From positions 4,524,104 to 4,588,103 of the forward strand of contig OZ022247.1 of the NCBI GenBank assembly GCA_963978895.1: a DNA stretch of 64,000 nt. The letters run 5' to 3'. The notes below the pieces were generated by a model, which had not been told where the DNA came from, searched no databases, and saw nothing but the letters and a program-made list of their open reading frames with translations. Positions 22,329 through 35,642 of the stretch are shown here, piece after piece. The translations under genes were made by a program, and so were the position numbers. Source of the stretch: Erpobdella octoculata. Taxonomy: Eukaryota > Annelida > Clitellata > Hirudinida > Erpobdellidae. Every line of letters begins with the position of its first letter. The first letter of the stretch is position 1.

Positions 22329-25300
22329 ATGGTAAGTAAATGTTATTTTCGCGATTTATATTAATGAGTGGAACTCTGTCTTAAATTCTCTTCTAGTTAA
22401 CACGGTCTTTTTTGACAGGCTTCGACTGTTATTACTATTCTTCATTTTAATGACGTTTATAATCTGGAACCGAGAACCAAGGAGCCTGTTGGCGGTGCTG
22501 CGAGATTCGTTACTGCTTTCGATTCTTATTCGCATCTCGATCCGTTGGTAATTTTTAGTGGCGATGCTCTGAATCCGTCACCAAGTAACAAACTTTTTGT
22601 TATTATTTTTATTTCAGAATGGCGTATGAATAGTGTTACGCAGAAATTGAAAGCTATAATTTCTTTTTATTATTTTCCATCTTCATAGTGAGTTCAATTA
22701 CCAAAGGGAAGCATTTTATTCCATTATTCAACAGACTTAATATCAGATGTGCTGTTTATGGAAATCACGATTTTGGTTAGCTTTTGGTGCGATGTTTATT
22801 ACTAAGAATGTATGAGTTCTAGGTTTTTTTAATTTTTAGTAAAACTTAAAATATGATATGAATGAGGAGATCTTCCATGTCACAGATCACGGTGTCGACA
22901 ACCTGATTTCTGTAGCAGGAGAGATGAATTTTCCATGGCTGCTCAGCAATGTCTATGACATCATGACTGGACTACCTCTTGCCGATGCAGAGTCTAAAGT
23001 TATAATTGAATGGAAGGGAAAAAAGGTTTGTGATTGATTTGGTGATTTGCTATATAAGTAAATTTGATTGATTGATCGATTAACTTGGCTGAGTCGTTGA
23101 ATGATGCCCTAATTGCTTTAAATATATCTATGCATATTAAAATATTCAGCTCCCGTTTTGTAAGACCCATACTTGCACTTGAAATTTAAGGATTATTATA
23201 AATTATTTATTGATGTTATTCAATTCTTGCTTAAAGCAGAGTGGTTCATATCAATGATGTATTGGTTAGTACAATAAATAGAGGTACATGAAGTGGTAGT
23301 ACAGTATAGTTGCTTCTGCATATACATGTTGAATGATAAATAAAAGTATTTATTCATTTCACTTTTGCAAATTACTCCCATTTTTACACAGATAAAAAGG
23401 ACATATAATACATCACCTACTTTGTTTTATAATATAGTTTTGGGGCTGTACTAATCAATTAATGTTTTCTTAAATAATTTAATGCTCAATTTCTTGTGTC
23501 TGAATGTCATTTTTTCTTGAAATTGTTTATATAGCTGGGATTTATAGGCCTGGTGGAAAAGGAATGGCTGGATGCTGTATCTACACTCGATCTTGCCGAT
23601 ATCGAATACGTTGATTTCATCGAACAGGGAATTCTTCTTGCCAAGTCGCTGAGAGAAGATGATGTCAGTTTGTAAATGTTGTTGTGGTGTCTTTATTTTT
23701 AGTGCAATAATAATATTGATACAGTTTAAAAATTAAATAAATAATTACTCATTTATTACATTTTTTGGAATTTCCATATTTAACAAAATATCTAGGTTTT
23801 AAATTAGTTGAGCAATGGATCGGTTGTTTGACAGAACCACCAAACTCTATCAGTATTATTAATAATTTAGCAACTTTCCTGCACAACAACAAGAACATCA
23901 AAATAAATTATATTGAACTCCGTCTTAATAAGCTACTTGTATTTCTCTCAACCAGGAAGTGGACTACGTCATAGCACTAACTCACATGAGGTGGGACCAT
24001 GATGTTAAACTTGCAAAAGGTGTTGAAGGAATTGACCTAATTCTGGGAGGTCATGACCACGACTACGGCTGCAAACATGTATACTTGCAATTATCGTATT
24101 TTTATTACTTTTTCAAAAGCCAAAAATGTTTACATCAGTGTTGCGTACAGGTTAACAACAAATACGTCGTAAAGAGTGGCACGGACTTCCAACATTATTC
24201 TTTGGTGACACTGACATTTGGTTCTCACAACAAGGTGAAGGTTAAAGTTGAAGAGAAGAAAGTCACAGCCTCTATTCCAGAATCGGAAGATGCTTTGAAG
24301 CTGCTCCAAGAATTCCAAGGTTGTTCTAAATTGATTTTATTTGTTAACTATCCTCCAAAGATGTGTTAAAAAAAGATTTGTATTTAAGCTGTAAAAATAC
24401 TTATTTGAAATATTTTTGAGGGGTAGAAAATACACGTAGAAAGTGATAGAAAATACTTGTAGAAATTTGTAGACAATACTTGTTTGATGTCATAGAAAAT
24501 GCTTGTACAAAAGTCTAGAAAGTACTTGTTTGAAGTTGTAAAAGATACTTGTTCAAAGTAGTTGAAAGTACTTCTAACATTTAATAGAATATTTATGATA
24601 TTTCTACTATTGCATTTATAATAATTGGTTACAACATTAGTTTGAACTTTCATTATGACAGAAGAATTTCACTTTTTTGGTAGCCCCAAATATACTGCCA
24701 TATTATTATTATTATTACGAAATGCCAAAAAAAACGATGTTTCAATTTTTTGTATTTTAAAACAAAGAAGCGACAAAATTCTAACTTGTAAATTAATTTA
24801 TTTTTAAACAATCATAATAACAAATTGATACTCATTACTTATTACCAACCATGTTGCATCCGACAGCCATATTCGATGAATCGATGTCAGAAGTAATCGG
24901 ACAGGTGAATGCTGATCTCGATGGAAGATTTAATATGATAAGATCGCAAGAAACCAATCTAGGTAAAGAATTATTTGTTGCTACTTTGTTGGCACTATTT
25001 TTTGTTAGAATTAAACTTTATTTATTTATTTATTAAAGCGTTTCATTTATTGAATGTAATAATTATCTATGTTTTAGAACAAAAAATAAATAAACACAAT
25101 TATATAATAGCATCTCATCTGTTACTCAAAGTCTAGGCTTTCCCTTTAATTCAAATTTTTCCTTGTTTACTAAATTAACAAAAATTAAAAATATTTATTC
25201 AACACTGGTTACTTTTTTGTTAGTAAGTTCTGTTTCTGTTGTGGGAATGCTGTTAAAATTTTTTTAATTAATTATGTTAATATCATTTATCAATCTAAAA

Positions 25301-27387
25301 AGCTTGAAAGATTACCATTATTTTCAATAGCATTTTAAAGACAGCATCAGCTATGTTATTATTATTCGTAAACAAATTATTATTACATTCGATATAACAG
25401 GTAACTTCATAGCGGATATAATTGGAACGGGAGTTAGATGCGACGTCGTCCTAATAAATTCGGGATGCATGCGGTCAAATACTGTCCACCCTGCGGGTCC
25501 ATTCAAGCTGGGAACCATGGTTACGATTCTACCCATGAGAGACACTGTCGTCGTACTTGAGATGACAGGTACTTTTGCTCGTTCAGTTTTTTGTTTTGTT
25601 ATCATCTGAGATGCAGTTAGTGAAATGACTTATTCCTAATAAATAAATAAAATTAATCATCTTAACTTTTTAGTAGTTTCAAGTCCTAGCAGTAGTAGTG
25701 ATGTATCTTATTATGGTATTAACTTTGATAAAATAGTTGAATTATATAATACAAATAAGACAATCGGATGCGATGTTTACTGTTTGTTTCCAGTAAAAAT
25801 TCTCCCCAGTTTGTCTTAAAATTTTGCTTAATAGTTTTACAGCTTGAATGTTCTAGCTTATACCAAGTATTCTTTTAAAATTTATTTAACCCCCCATCAG
25901 GGGAACAAATTTTAACTGCCCTCGAAAATGGAGTTTCTCGGTATCCCAACCTGGAGGGTAGATTTCCCCAGGTATCGGGAATATGTTTTGAATTTGATCC
26001 AGTCAAATCTTCCGGCAGTAGGATAACTCTCTCATCAGTTTTCATTCAGGGTGATCCTATTGAACTAAAGAAGGTTTTTTTATTTTTCCTTATTGTTTAT
26101 ATTATTGAGAATGATGGTATATTATTTTATTATGGTATCGTTATTATTATTGAGAATGATGGTATATTATTTTTTTATGGTATTGTTATTATTATTGAGA
26201 TGATGGTATATTATATTATTATGGTATTGTTATTATTATTGAGAATGATGGTATATTATTTTATTATGGTATTGTTATTATTGAGAATGATGGTATATTA
26301 TTCTATTATGGTATTGTTATTATAATTGAGAATGATGGTATATTATTTTATTATGGTATTGTAATTATTATTGAGAATGATGGTATATTATTTTATTATG
26401 GTATTGTTATTATCATTGAGAATGATGGTATATTATTTTATTATGGTATTGTTGTTATTATTGAGAATTAATAAAAACATAACAGTTTATCATCTTGCAG
26501 AAATATAGAGTGGCCACTTCAACGTTTTTGGCCAGCGGTAAAGATGGCTATAAAGTACTGAAAAAGTGCACAGAAATTGTAAGATTTAATTCTGAGACAG
26601 AGTAGAGTATTTTTATATTGATATTGAAATTCGAATGTTGATGTTTATAAGCTTTTGATAACTTTTGCGGTATTGTTTCATTGACCTGTAAAACGTTGTA
26701 AATATGACCTCCGAATGATTGAGTTTAAAATATTTCGTTGATATTTCCAAATTAACATGATCATTGAAAGTGATGTAAAATTCTCATTAAAGCATCTAAT
26801 AATCAATTAAAGCAATTCTATCAAAAATAAAAATATTAATAATACAGATAAGTCCAGAAGAATCACCTGCCTTAAGCACTCTCATCACAAACTTTTTTGA
26901 GTCGATTGAGATCCTCAAAGGAAATCTGACGGCTAAATGTCCACACTGGCAGGGAATCATGACTCCACAAGAGTATTATTTGTTTCACAATTTATGTACA
27001 GTTCTGCTATTCGATTAGCTTTTCTTTTGTTTAATAAATTGTCTGGCCTTCATTAAATGATGGGGACAGTTAGCATTTTAAGTTTCTGAAGCTCAAAATA
27101 AGTTCAACAACCGATTGATTTATTTATTTATTTAATTCATTTTATTTTTAACAAACAGAAAAGAAAGGTTTTTCAGTCAACTCGAAGCTTCTTCACCGGC
27201 TTCAAACGTACACGCCAATCCGCCAGCTGTTACTAAAACAAACGTGGTGCCAAGATGGCACGAGGAAGATGCAAGCTGTGCTCATGTAAGGTACAAAGCT
27301 CTCGTTGAAGCTCAGAAGAAACTTATCGATAAAGTACTGCAGCCTACCACTGAGGGCAGGATCACAATGGTTAACTCTTTTCTATAA
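22329..27387 (+). CDS. Metallophosphatase / 5'-nucleotidase-like protein, complete gene (13 exons)
   Basis: Calcineurin-like phosphoesterase with a C-terminal 5'-nucleotidase domain, probably hydrolysing a nucleotide or sugar phosphate; animal relatives are often labelled 5'-nucleotidase or mannosylglucosyl-phosphoglycerate phosphatase-like. Exons: 22329-22331, 22419-22584, 22689-22775, 22886-23025, 23535-23663, 23956-24078, 24151-24319, 24867-24962, 25401-25568, 25901-26073, 26501-26578, 26848-26972, 27159-27387; all phases agree; 561 aa. Metal-site motifs are HFNDVYN (10-16), GDALNPS, GNHD (81-84), THMRWDHD (from 184) and GGHDHDYG (206-213). The C-terminal domain shows GTMVTILPMRDTVVVLEMTG and FPQVSG. 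No signal peptide or membrane segment is seen, so it is probably cytosolic. The start codon is alone at the end of exon 1 (aagATG/gtaagt). The donor of exon 12 (CAAGA/gtatta) is the least certain. Substrate is inference. Confidence 0.9.
26100..26470. repeat. 45-bp intronic minisatellite, about eight copies
   Basis: Unit GAGAATGATGGTATATTATT followed by TTATTATGGTATTGTTATTA, repeated through the phosphatase intron between 26074 and 26500. It stops 30 bp before the next acceptor. Confidence 0.9.
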
Positions 27388-27419
27388 ATTATAGAAATTG
27401 ACCAAATTATATTGCACAG

Positions 27420-27545
27420 TTATCCTAAACAAAACTAACTCTACCCCGAGGGTGAATGTCCTACCCGGGGGGGAACGGCCAGAGGGAAATGTCCGTTCCC
27501 CGTCCCCCCTCCTCCCCGCGGTGAGCTGTACGCCTATGATGCTCG
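27420..27545. other. Unexplained GC-rich patch
   Basis: Runs of C and G (CTACCCGGGGGGGAACGGCC) just after the phosphatase stop, unlike the AT-rich surroundings. Possibly a relic of a G/C-run transposon as at 29.46 kb; no ends found. Confidence 0.3.
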
Positions 27546-27707
27546 GTTGTTATATATAGATATATAAATGACCAAAATTAGATTGAATATAAATTGTGCT
27601 TTGATGAGTTTAAATTCTTTAACCAGGTTTCGCATCTGAAAATGTCAAAAAGAACCATGTGAGATCTCACTTTCTTTGCAAAGAAAAAAAGCAACATAAA
27701 TATTCAT

Positions 27708-27830
27708 AACCCTGGCGAACTCATTGGAACCGGTTCATTTTTAAGTAATTATTTTCATTTTTAGACCCTGGCGAACTTATTGGAACCGGTTCAGTTTTAA
27801 TTAATTATTTTTATTTTTTAAGTCATTCTC
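27708..27830. repeat. ~60-bp direct duplication
   Basis: ACCCTGGCGAACTCATTGGA plus ACCGGTTCA occurs twice, the second copy reading ACCCTGGCGAACTTATTGGA. The two copies are adjacent. Confidence 0.8.
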
Positions 27831-28595
27831 ATCACATCTCTCTGCTTTCTCCAACTCCTTACGTTTCTAAACTTTCTCTTATCTTCAGTTTGAATTCAAT
27901 TTAATGAACATTATTTCATGAAATCACAAAAAGTCAAACGTGAGTTGAGTATTTTAGCAGGTTACTGATTAAAAAGAAAACAGTTTTTAGTCACAATTCA
28001 GTATTGGATAAATTTGCTAAGGGGGGGGGGGTGAAACAAGCAGGCAAATGAATTTAAAACTAATTTTATTTTGATTATCAATGAATTTGGCATATAAACA
28101 ACTGTAATATCATAATAATTGATTAATTATAACCACATATAAACAAACATAATATCATAAATTATCTGGAAATTCAATATCAACAACTGCAATGGGGACA
28201 CAAAAGCACAATAACAAGTAAAGAAGACAAATTGGCATCTGGAAGAGAACGTTCGATGAAACAAAACAGCAATAATCGAAGACATAAAAAGGACTCTTAA
28301 ACGTATCTCGATGGGATCCGTCGATGGTGACGACATGTACGCACGAGTAGAAATTGACGTTAAATCACAATTACATAAAAAACAATCGGATCTCAACAAT
28401 TTGATTAGTTAGATGTAGCAAGTAATCAAATACGTGTATATATATATACATATATAAATATATACACGTACAAAACACGTATTCGAGCATGGCTTGCTAA
28501 GACTTATTTGTGAGAATATTCGGCCACAGACACTTTTGAATTAATTATTAATTGGCACACGGTTTTTTTAATTTATCTTTGATTGATTTATTAGA

Positions 28596-31500
28596 TCACA
28601 AGTTGAGGAAGCTCTTTAACGTGTTAATTTTGTTTCTGAGTTCTCCAGCTTCTTCGATCATGAACTGTTGCTGCTTTTGATGTTGCTAAATATTATTTAA
28701 AAAATTATTTATAATAAACTATTATTTAATCGCATTTAACAACCCGTTGTAACACCCCTGACTCAAAGATTTTTCGGCTCAAACTCCAGAGTCAACAGGT
28801 AAGCCATTTGTTTAAATTTTATAACTGAAAATTCGAGTAAGCTACAAACTTTTAATGTGGCCTCAAGTTCCAGTATGACATTCCTTAATTTCAGCTGCTT
28901 GCGTGAAAGAGCGTCTTGAATTGATTTCAAACAGTTTTTCTCCGATAGTTGGTCTGTTAAATGAAAAATTAAATGTACTAAGAAAAATTAAAGGTTCAGA
29001 ATCTTCAAAACGTGTCGGATGAAAGTTGATAGGTACTTTATAAAGAAGTAAAGGAAAAAACGAGTTTTTTAACACAAACTTTGATTTCAAATACACTTGA
29101 TGTGTGTATGTATATGAAAAATGTTCAAAATACTTTTCTTTTTTTTTAATTGAAACATGTATTGTCATCCAATATATAGCTGTGCTGAAAGTTTCAGCTT
29201 CCTAGCTAGTCACAAAGCTGGTTAAATTTTACTTGCAAGATTTGCGTACAGAGAAAGCCACACAAACAGAGATTGTAACCTAAATAAAAGTTTGTAAAAT
29301 ATATATATATATAACCTACACACACCTGTGGGCAGTGACATCTGCATCCCCCACAAGATTATCATTAAAAATATTATTGCCTACTTAATGTCCAGTGTTT
29401 TAGAATTACGACCGAGGGGTTGTCCGCTTAAAAAATTCCTCGTACGCCCTTAGATACGACTACCGCCCCCCCCCCCCCGGCCATCGAATATTCTTCGAGG
29501 AAAAAGTAAGTTAACAACCATTCCCTGGAATTGCTGGATCTGCCACTGCCTATGGGCCTTAGCAGAAAAATATTATTGATGATGATGATGATGATGACGT
29601 ACTTTTTTGGGCTATAATAATTCAGGTCTGATCTAATGCATTGATAAGTGATGTATCTTTGAAAACTGTGGTGGCATTTTCTTGTTGCTTATATTACATC
29701 AAAAAAAAAGTATATTCGCAGTGCATGAAAAAATAATAACAGTAACAATACCCAGATGGTGTTTATTGTAGGAGTCGATTATTGTTGCCACACCGGGCCA
29801 CGTAAATGTACTTTTTGCATCCAGCTTCATCTTTTCCGTTTCGGCAGAATCGGAGCTGCAACCTGCAGAAAATCGCAAACGTTATTCTGCTGCGATGGAT
29901 TAAATTTCAAGAAGGAAAACAGCACCCAGCTTTTAGTAACTTACCGTTTTCCCGTTCGGATGAACCGGAGGAGATATTTCTTTCCGAAGACGCCGCGCTG
30001 AAGTCGATCGTCGGAATGTCGTCGGAGATGTTTGGTGATTTAGAAAATGAAGTCATCTTGCCGACGTTGGCTTGTCGGCGTGGAGTGTTTCCGTTGGAAT
30101 TTTTCGTCAGCAGCGATGGTGATGCGGAAGCGTTGAAACCATCCGATATGGATACTTCGGAGGAGCGAAGCGATATGAGACACAGAGCTGCCGTCAACCT
30201 CTCGTCCTTCGAGTCCTCCGAGCAGCCGTTCGTGGCGACCATCGAAAACGTTGTTGGCAGCCCTGATTGTTTTTCAGCTTCACGTCGAAGTGGGGGGGTC
30301 TGATGCAATTTCTTAACATGATCTGAAGACGAATCCGATTCTTTTAATGACTGGAACGTCATTGGACTCCCTCGCGGCATGTTGATGGATTTGTTGCGGA
30401 AAGAGTCAGACGTGTTTTCATCTTCTTCGCAAGTTTCCTCCTCTGAAAAAGGTCTGTACAAGGTTGGCACCTTGACACCATTCGAGGGACTTCTTTTATC
30501 GGTAGTGTTGTTGCCTGTCCCGCAGATGTAGTAGGACACTCTAATAAATTTACATTAAAAAATTTGTAATACAAAATTCATTAAAGCATGCTTTAAAAAA
30601 ACAGCTGCAAAAAATTATCTCTGAGAAGAAAAGAAAAAATAATCTGTACAAATGATGTAAATGAACTGGATGTTTATGTAGTATGTCTACAGAGAAGCAT
30701 TGAAACATTACAGAACATCATGAGAAAGAAGATGCACCTGGCACTCTGTGAAAGATGTGGTGAAAGATGACTGGAAGGAGTGGAGGTCGATGCACTAGGA
30801 ATGGCTTCAGGAGGTGGCATTTGATTCCAACTGAAAATAAACAATAGAGTTTTCCATCACCACCATCAGGTCTAAAGTAGCGATTAAATTATACTAGTTT
30901 ATATACTAGCTACTAAGCTATTGAATGAAATAAGATTCTTTATGAACACGACATGGAAAGGCAACATTATGATTATGATCCCTAATTTACCTCATTTTAT
31001 CCATGTCATTCCATTCGCTGTTGAGGTTGGTCATCGTGGCATGATGATGATGATGATGATGATGATGCTGGTTCACGGTTTGATAACGAGGTAGATAAAA
31101 ACTCGGAGTGAAATGATTGGGTATGAAAGGTAGGAAGGTCTTTGATGTGAACGATGCTGTGAATTGGGGTGCTGGAGATGATGAGTGCGGAATGAATTGT
31201 GGTGTTGATGACGATGATGAATGTGGAATAAATTGTGGTGTTGATGATGAATGCGGAATGAATTGTGGTGTTGATGATGATGAATGCGGAATGAATTGTG
31301 GTGTTGATGATGATGAATGTGGAATGAATTGGGGTGCTGGAGATGATGAGTGTGGAATGAAATCGGAAGAAAGCAACAAATGCGCTGTCGCCGCCGTCGG
31401 CTGCGTTGATATAATATAAGGTGATGATGATGATGATGTTGTTGTTAGTTGTGATGATGATGATCTTGGTGGTGATGATGATGATGCTGGTGGTGGTGAT

Positions 31501-33066
31501 GATGATGAAGATAAAGATGTGGCGGATAGCAGGAAAGATGTTAGCAGTGGATGATGACGATGATGCTGCTGATGATGATGATGATGAATAGAGGAGGCAA
31601 TAGAACCTGATATCGCAGTGTTGCTTTGTACGGTAATACTTTCACTGACGTCGCAACGATTGCGATGATGATGATGATTATGTTGATGATGATGATGATG
31701 ATGATGATGGGGGTGGTGATGATGATGATCGTCTGGAGGTGCACCGATGATAAGATGGTCGCCGTCGGGGAGTCCTTGGACTTGAGTGGAGATGTTTGAC
31801 GGAGATTGATTCGTTTTATCGAGCGGTTGTTTCGAGATTATTCTCTCTAAGTGGATGACGTCTGCTGTGCTGCTTTCTTCATCTTCCCGCTCCTCTTCTT
31901 CTTCTTCTTCCTCATCATCGTTTCCATCTTCCGTCCAGCTCGCTGTTCGTTTCCTCCTCCTCCTCCTCCTCCTCGCATCGGCAGTCTCCGGTTTGAATTT
32001 CACGTCGTCGTCGTCGTTTTTGTCGCCCAGAGCTGGAAAGGGTGGATTAAATGTGTGATGATATTCATACCCATCGACCAAAACAAAAGCTTTTTAAAAG
32101 CAAAGAACTCTCAACAGACAGGCAGACTTAATGGGAAACATAAGACATAACTGACATAAGATCCCGACTTGAGGCATGTTTAAACACGATAATCAACGAA
32201 CATTAAACAGATATTTTGATGATGGTTTACGAGGAAGCAGAAATAAAACGGTTATTTCTGGTAATGAAAACATAGATGAATTAAGATAATACGTTATCGT
32301 TATATATTATAATATTCATATTATTAACGCCTTTACGGTGGGCCTTTTGGGCGTCATATTATACTTACCTACTTATACTAACTTACTCTCCTACCTACTT
32401 ACTTATTATTTACTCTGGAGTAGACAAGCAGTATTAAACTATACATTATTTTCCATCCAGTTAGAAACTAACTAATGTCCAGCTTGTTATTGAAAAAGTG
32501 AGCCACGTTGGAGCAGCATAGCAAAGCAGCGTCTAGAAGAGTTGTAAACCACTGCGTAACAGCATCGTTACATGTAACAGCATCAATACATGTAACAGCA
32601 TCATTACATGTAACAGCATCATTACACGTAACAGCGTCATTACATCGTATTGAACTGTTCGTTCTATCCAGCTATCAGTAAACTCAAGCAGGTGTTAAAA
32701 AAGAAGAAATACCTGTTTAATATTTATTAGGGATGTGCGTAGTTAAATATAAATATAAAATATTACATTTTCAAGAAAATAAAACTTCTAATCTAACAAT
32801 ACAAATATAAATCCCATATCTGCATTATTTATATAGACTATGTGACTCGTAATTTATTGACCATTTACTCATTAACTAAACAGATGAATTTAATTATAAT
32901 TTTTTCATGCAATTGTGTACCTATTGGGTAAATATAACTTTGCAATCAAATCAACACCTTCGTCATTTTGAGAGCAGAAGTCATCTTTCTTGTGGCATTC
33001 CTCCTCTTTACAGTCAGCTGATTCGTTCTCTCGTTCTTCCGTTTCTTCTTTCGTTTGCTCGTAAAG
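28596..33066 (-). CDS. Ser/His-rich protein with C-terminal coiled coil (5' exon missing)
   Basis: Seven minus-strand exons join in consistent phase: 33066-32958, 32089-30991, 30830-30738, 30540-29945, 29862-29752, 28953-28850 and 28685-28596 (733 codons plus stop). No ATG opens the first exon and it has an acceptor, so at least one upstream exon is missing. The order is an acidic Glu-rich segment, FNPPFPALGD, an Arg run (RRRRRRRKR), an acidic run, long His runs, Ser/Pro tracts, about six copies of IPHSSSSTPQF, a Ser-rich region, TFTWPGVATIIDSY, then a coiled coil (QLSEKNCLKSIQDALSRKQL; RNVILELEATLK; EEAGELRNKINTLKSFLNL) ending in TGA. The basic and acidic runs suggest a nuclear, mostly disordered regulator with a dimerising tail. 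I do not recognise the family. The His/Ser tracts are encoded by trinucleotide repeats likely to vary in length. Confidence 0.72.
29395..29552. mobile_element. Fragment of G-run transposon, right end
   Basis: The strand complement starts CAGTGGCAGATCCAGCAATT and contains a poly(G) run and GGTAGTCGTATC. It resembles the sequence at 33866-34025 (CAGTGGCGGATCC, G runs, GGTCGTAGG). Opposite end not found. It lies in an intron of the coiled-coil gene. Confidence 0.4.
32560..32650. repeat. 18-bp tandem repeat, five copies
   Basis: TGTAACAGCATCATTACA and one- to two-base variants, in the intron between the first two identified exons of the coiled-coil gene. Confidence 0.9.
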
Positions 33067-33119
33067 CTACAAATTTGGAAAAAAAATTGTCGATACGATT
33101 CAAATACATCAGAGATACG

Positions 33120-33232
33120 ACGGTGGTTATGATGATGATTATGATGATGATGATGATGATGATGGCATCGGTGGTGATGATGATGACGTCAGTTAGGATG
33201 GCGTAGGTGATGATGATGATGATTAAAAAGAA
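33120..33232. repeat. (GATGAT)n trinucleotide tract
   Basis: ATG/GAT trinucleotide repeats upstream of the first identified exon of the minus-strand gene. Confidence 0.85.
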
Positions 33233-33379
33233 ATACGAAAAAATTGTGCTACTAAACAAGGGTAAGTGTCGGCACAGCATGTGCGCACGTCAATGAATCA
33301 TTGAGACAGAATGAACGGAGTAGAGAAGTGAGAATTGCCAATCTAGGTAACATCCAGGAGAGAGGAAAAGGAGTTGGAG

Positions 33380-33380
<1 letters not shown>

Positions 33381-33437
<57 letters not shown>
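33381..33437. repeat. (GA)n microsatellite
   Basis: About 55 bp of GA dinucleotides. Confidence 0.95.
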
Positions 33438-33440
<3 letters not shown>

Positions 33441-33865
33441 AAGAGATATCCGTACAGCCAGGTGTTACGAAACGTTCAACTAGGTAGGATCTTAAAGCAT
33501 TCAATCAATATATGGATGGAGCCGCAATATATGGATGGAGCAGGTTCCCTCTCTCCTCACCCCCTCTCCCCCTCTATTCATTGTGGTGTGACGTCCTTCC
33601 CACAGTTCTTTAGAATCACAATTAGTCACGGCGTCACCTCAAGGAACTGTTAGTACTACATGTACATACACATGTACATGTACATATGCATAAATGCATA
33701 TACATAAATACTTGAATACATACTAGTACACAGGAGGAAAGACTGAATGTGAGTCACGTTATTATAAAGTTAGATCAACGATGTTGCTTCAACATGTTCC
33801 TCGTGTTTTCATTTTATTTTATTTTATTTCAACAGTTTTCCATAATCAAACGAGCAACAGTGAGC

Positions 33866-34030
33866 AGTGGCGGATCCAAAAATTCCTGGTGGGGGTACAG
33901 AAATTCCTGGTGGGGGGTGCAGACATTCATGGTGGGGGTGCAGGTACGTCACTTTCAAAAAAAATTATAACAAATGCTGATGGCGGGGGGAAAGGTGGTC
34001 GTAGGTATTTTAGGTCAACAATTTTACTTT
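33866..34030. mobile_element. Fragment of G-run transposon, left end
   Basis: CAGTGGCGGATCCAAAAATT begins a run of AATTCCTGGTGGGGG units and ends near GGTGGTCGTAGG. It shares these landmarks with the reverse-strand fragment at 29.4-29.55 kb and partly with the hAT element at 5.8-6.1 kb. No matching right end. Confidence 0.4.
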
Positions 34031-34107
34031 AAACTACGGTCATTTTCAAAAAAACGGGTATTCTACTCCAACAAAAATTTTAATTAATACTCTGGTGGGG
34101 AATGCGA

Positions 34108-34126
34108 CGACGACGACGACGACGAC

Positions 34127-34159
<33 letters not shown>

Positions 34160-34160
34160 A
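34108..34160. repeat. (GAC)n/(GAT)n tract
   Basis: Trinucleotide run switching from GAC to GAT. Confidence 0.9.
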
Positions 34161-34439
34161 TTAAAGGCGGTTGAGATTGTAAACTGTTGACTGTAATTGA
34201 TTGAGTGCTCAAGTCAGTCACGTGATAGTAAAAAAATTTATAAAACGATCACGTGAGCATATAAATTATTAATTTAATTTCGGTTATTTATATTTTTTTG
34301 TAAACAAAGAAACGAATATTTTCATATTTCCATCAGCAAATAATTATAGAATTTCACGTTCCTGCCTATTCGACACGTCAAATAAAACTTTAGAGTGGAT
34401 AATATTAAATTAAAGCATATATAATTTGTGCCTTCGCTA

Positions 34440-35240
34440 TCCACCCGAAACGGACACACTTGGAACAAATGAACACACTTGTAACAAACGAACACACTTG
34501 TAACAAACGAACACACTTGTAACAAACGAACACACTTGTAAGAAACGAACACACTTGTAAGAAACGAACACACATGTAACAAACGAACACCTTGTAACAA
34601 ATGAACACACTTGTAACAAACGAACACAATTGTAAGAAACGAACACACATGTAACAAACGAACACCTTGTAACAAATGAACACACTTGTAACAAATGAAC
34701 ACACTTGTAACAAATGAACACACTTGTAACAAACGAACACCTTGTAACAAATGAACACACTTGTAACAAATGAACACACTTGTAACAAACGAACACAATT
34801 GTAAGAAACGAACACACATGTAACAAACGAACACCTTGTAACAAATGAACACACTTGTAACAAATGAACACACTTGTAACAAACGAACACAATTGTAAGA
34901 AACGAACACACATGTAACAAACGAACACCTTGTAACAAATGAACACACTTGTAACAAATGAACACACTTGTAACAAACGAACACCTTGTAACAAATGAAC
35001 ACACTTGTAACAAATGAACACACTTGTAACAAACGAACACCTTGTAACAAATGAACACACTTGTAACAAATGAACACACTTGTAACAAACGAACACAATT
35101 GTAAGAAACGAACACACATGTAACAAACGAACACCTTGTAACAAATGAACACACTTGTAACAAATGAACACACTTGTAACAAACGAACACACTTGGAACA
35201 AATGAACACACTTGTAACAAACGAACACACTTGGAAGTAT
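34440..35240. repeat. ~19-bp minisatellite with higher-order pattern
   Basis: Units ACACACTTGTAACAAACGA, mostly 19 bp, with 17-bp variants (ACACCTTGTAACAAATGA) and AATTGTAAGAAACG variants. The variant marked by GAACACAATTG recurs at 34622, 34791, 34885 and 35091, so blocks of several units were duplicated together. All three minus frames stay open through the array (CYKCVHLLQ repeats) because 17- and 19-bp units rotate the frame without creating stops. These are not treated as genes. Confidence 0.93.
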
Positions 35241-35642
35241 CATCTCATGTGAACACTGCGAACACTTCACAGACGTAGAAGAAGCAGAAAGTCAACGAAG
35301 AGTTGTTTCAACAAATCGGCCAAATGAAGGCAATAAAGCGTTATAATCTCACAACTCCATCATTCCATCATCATGTTTACATATTTTATAATAATAAATT
35401 CACCACCCAGCTGTTTGGTAACTTGTTCTTCACGTGCGTGCGTGCGTGTGTTAAAAAACCGATTGCTACCAGAATGAATGAATGAATGAATGAATGATGA
35501 ACAGCGATGACTCTATTTCGAGAAAATATGTTCAGACGAACATGTGTTTGAGAGGCCAATATGTTGTTTGTTTGTTTGTTTGTATGTATGTATATGTATG
35601 TATGTCGATGAATGTTAATGAAAAAGAATGAATAACTATGTG

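Noticed and set aside
30987..32150. Plus-strand ORFs with Asp/Gly/Cys repeats opposite the coiled-coil gene
   Set aside because: Antisense translation of the His/Ser coding repeats; no splice or family support.
34322..35270. Three ~270- to 300-codon Cys/Phe-rich ORFs on the minus strand
   Set aside because: By-products of the ~19-bp array; identical peptides occur in all three frames.
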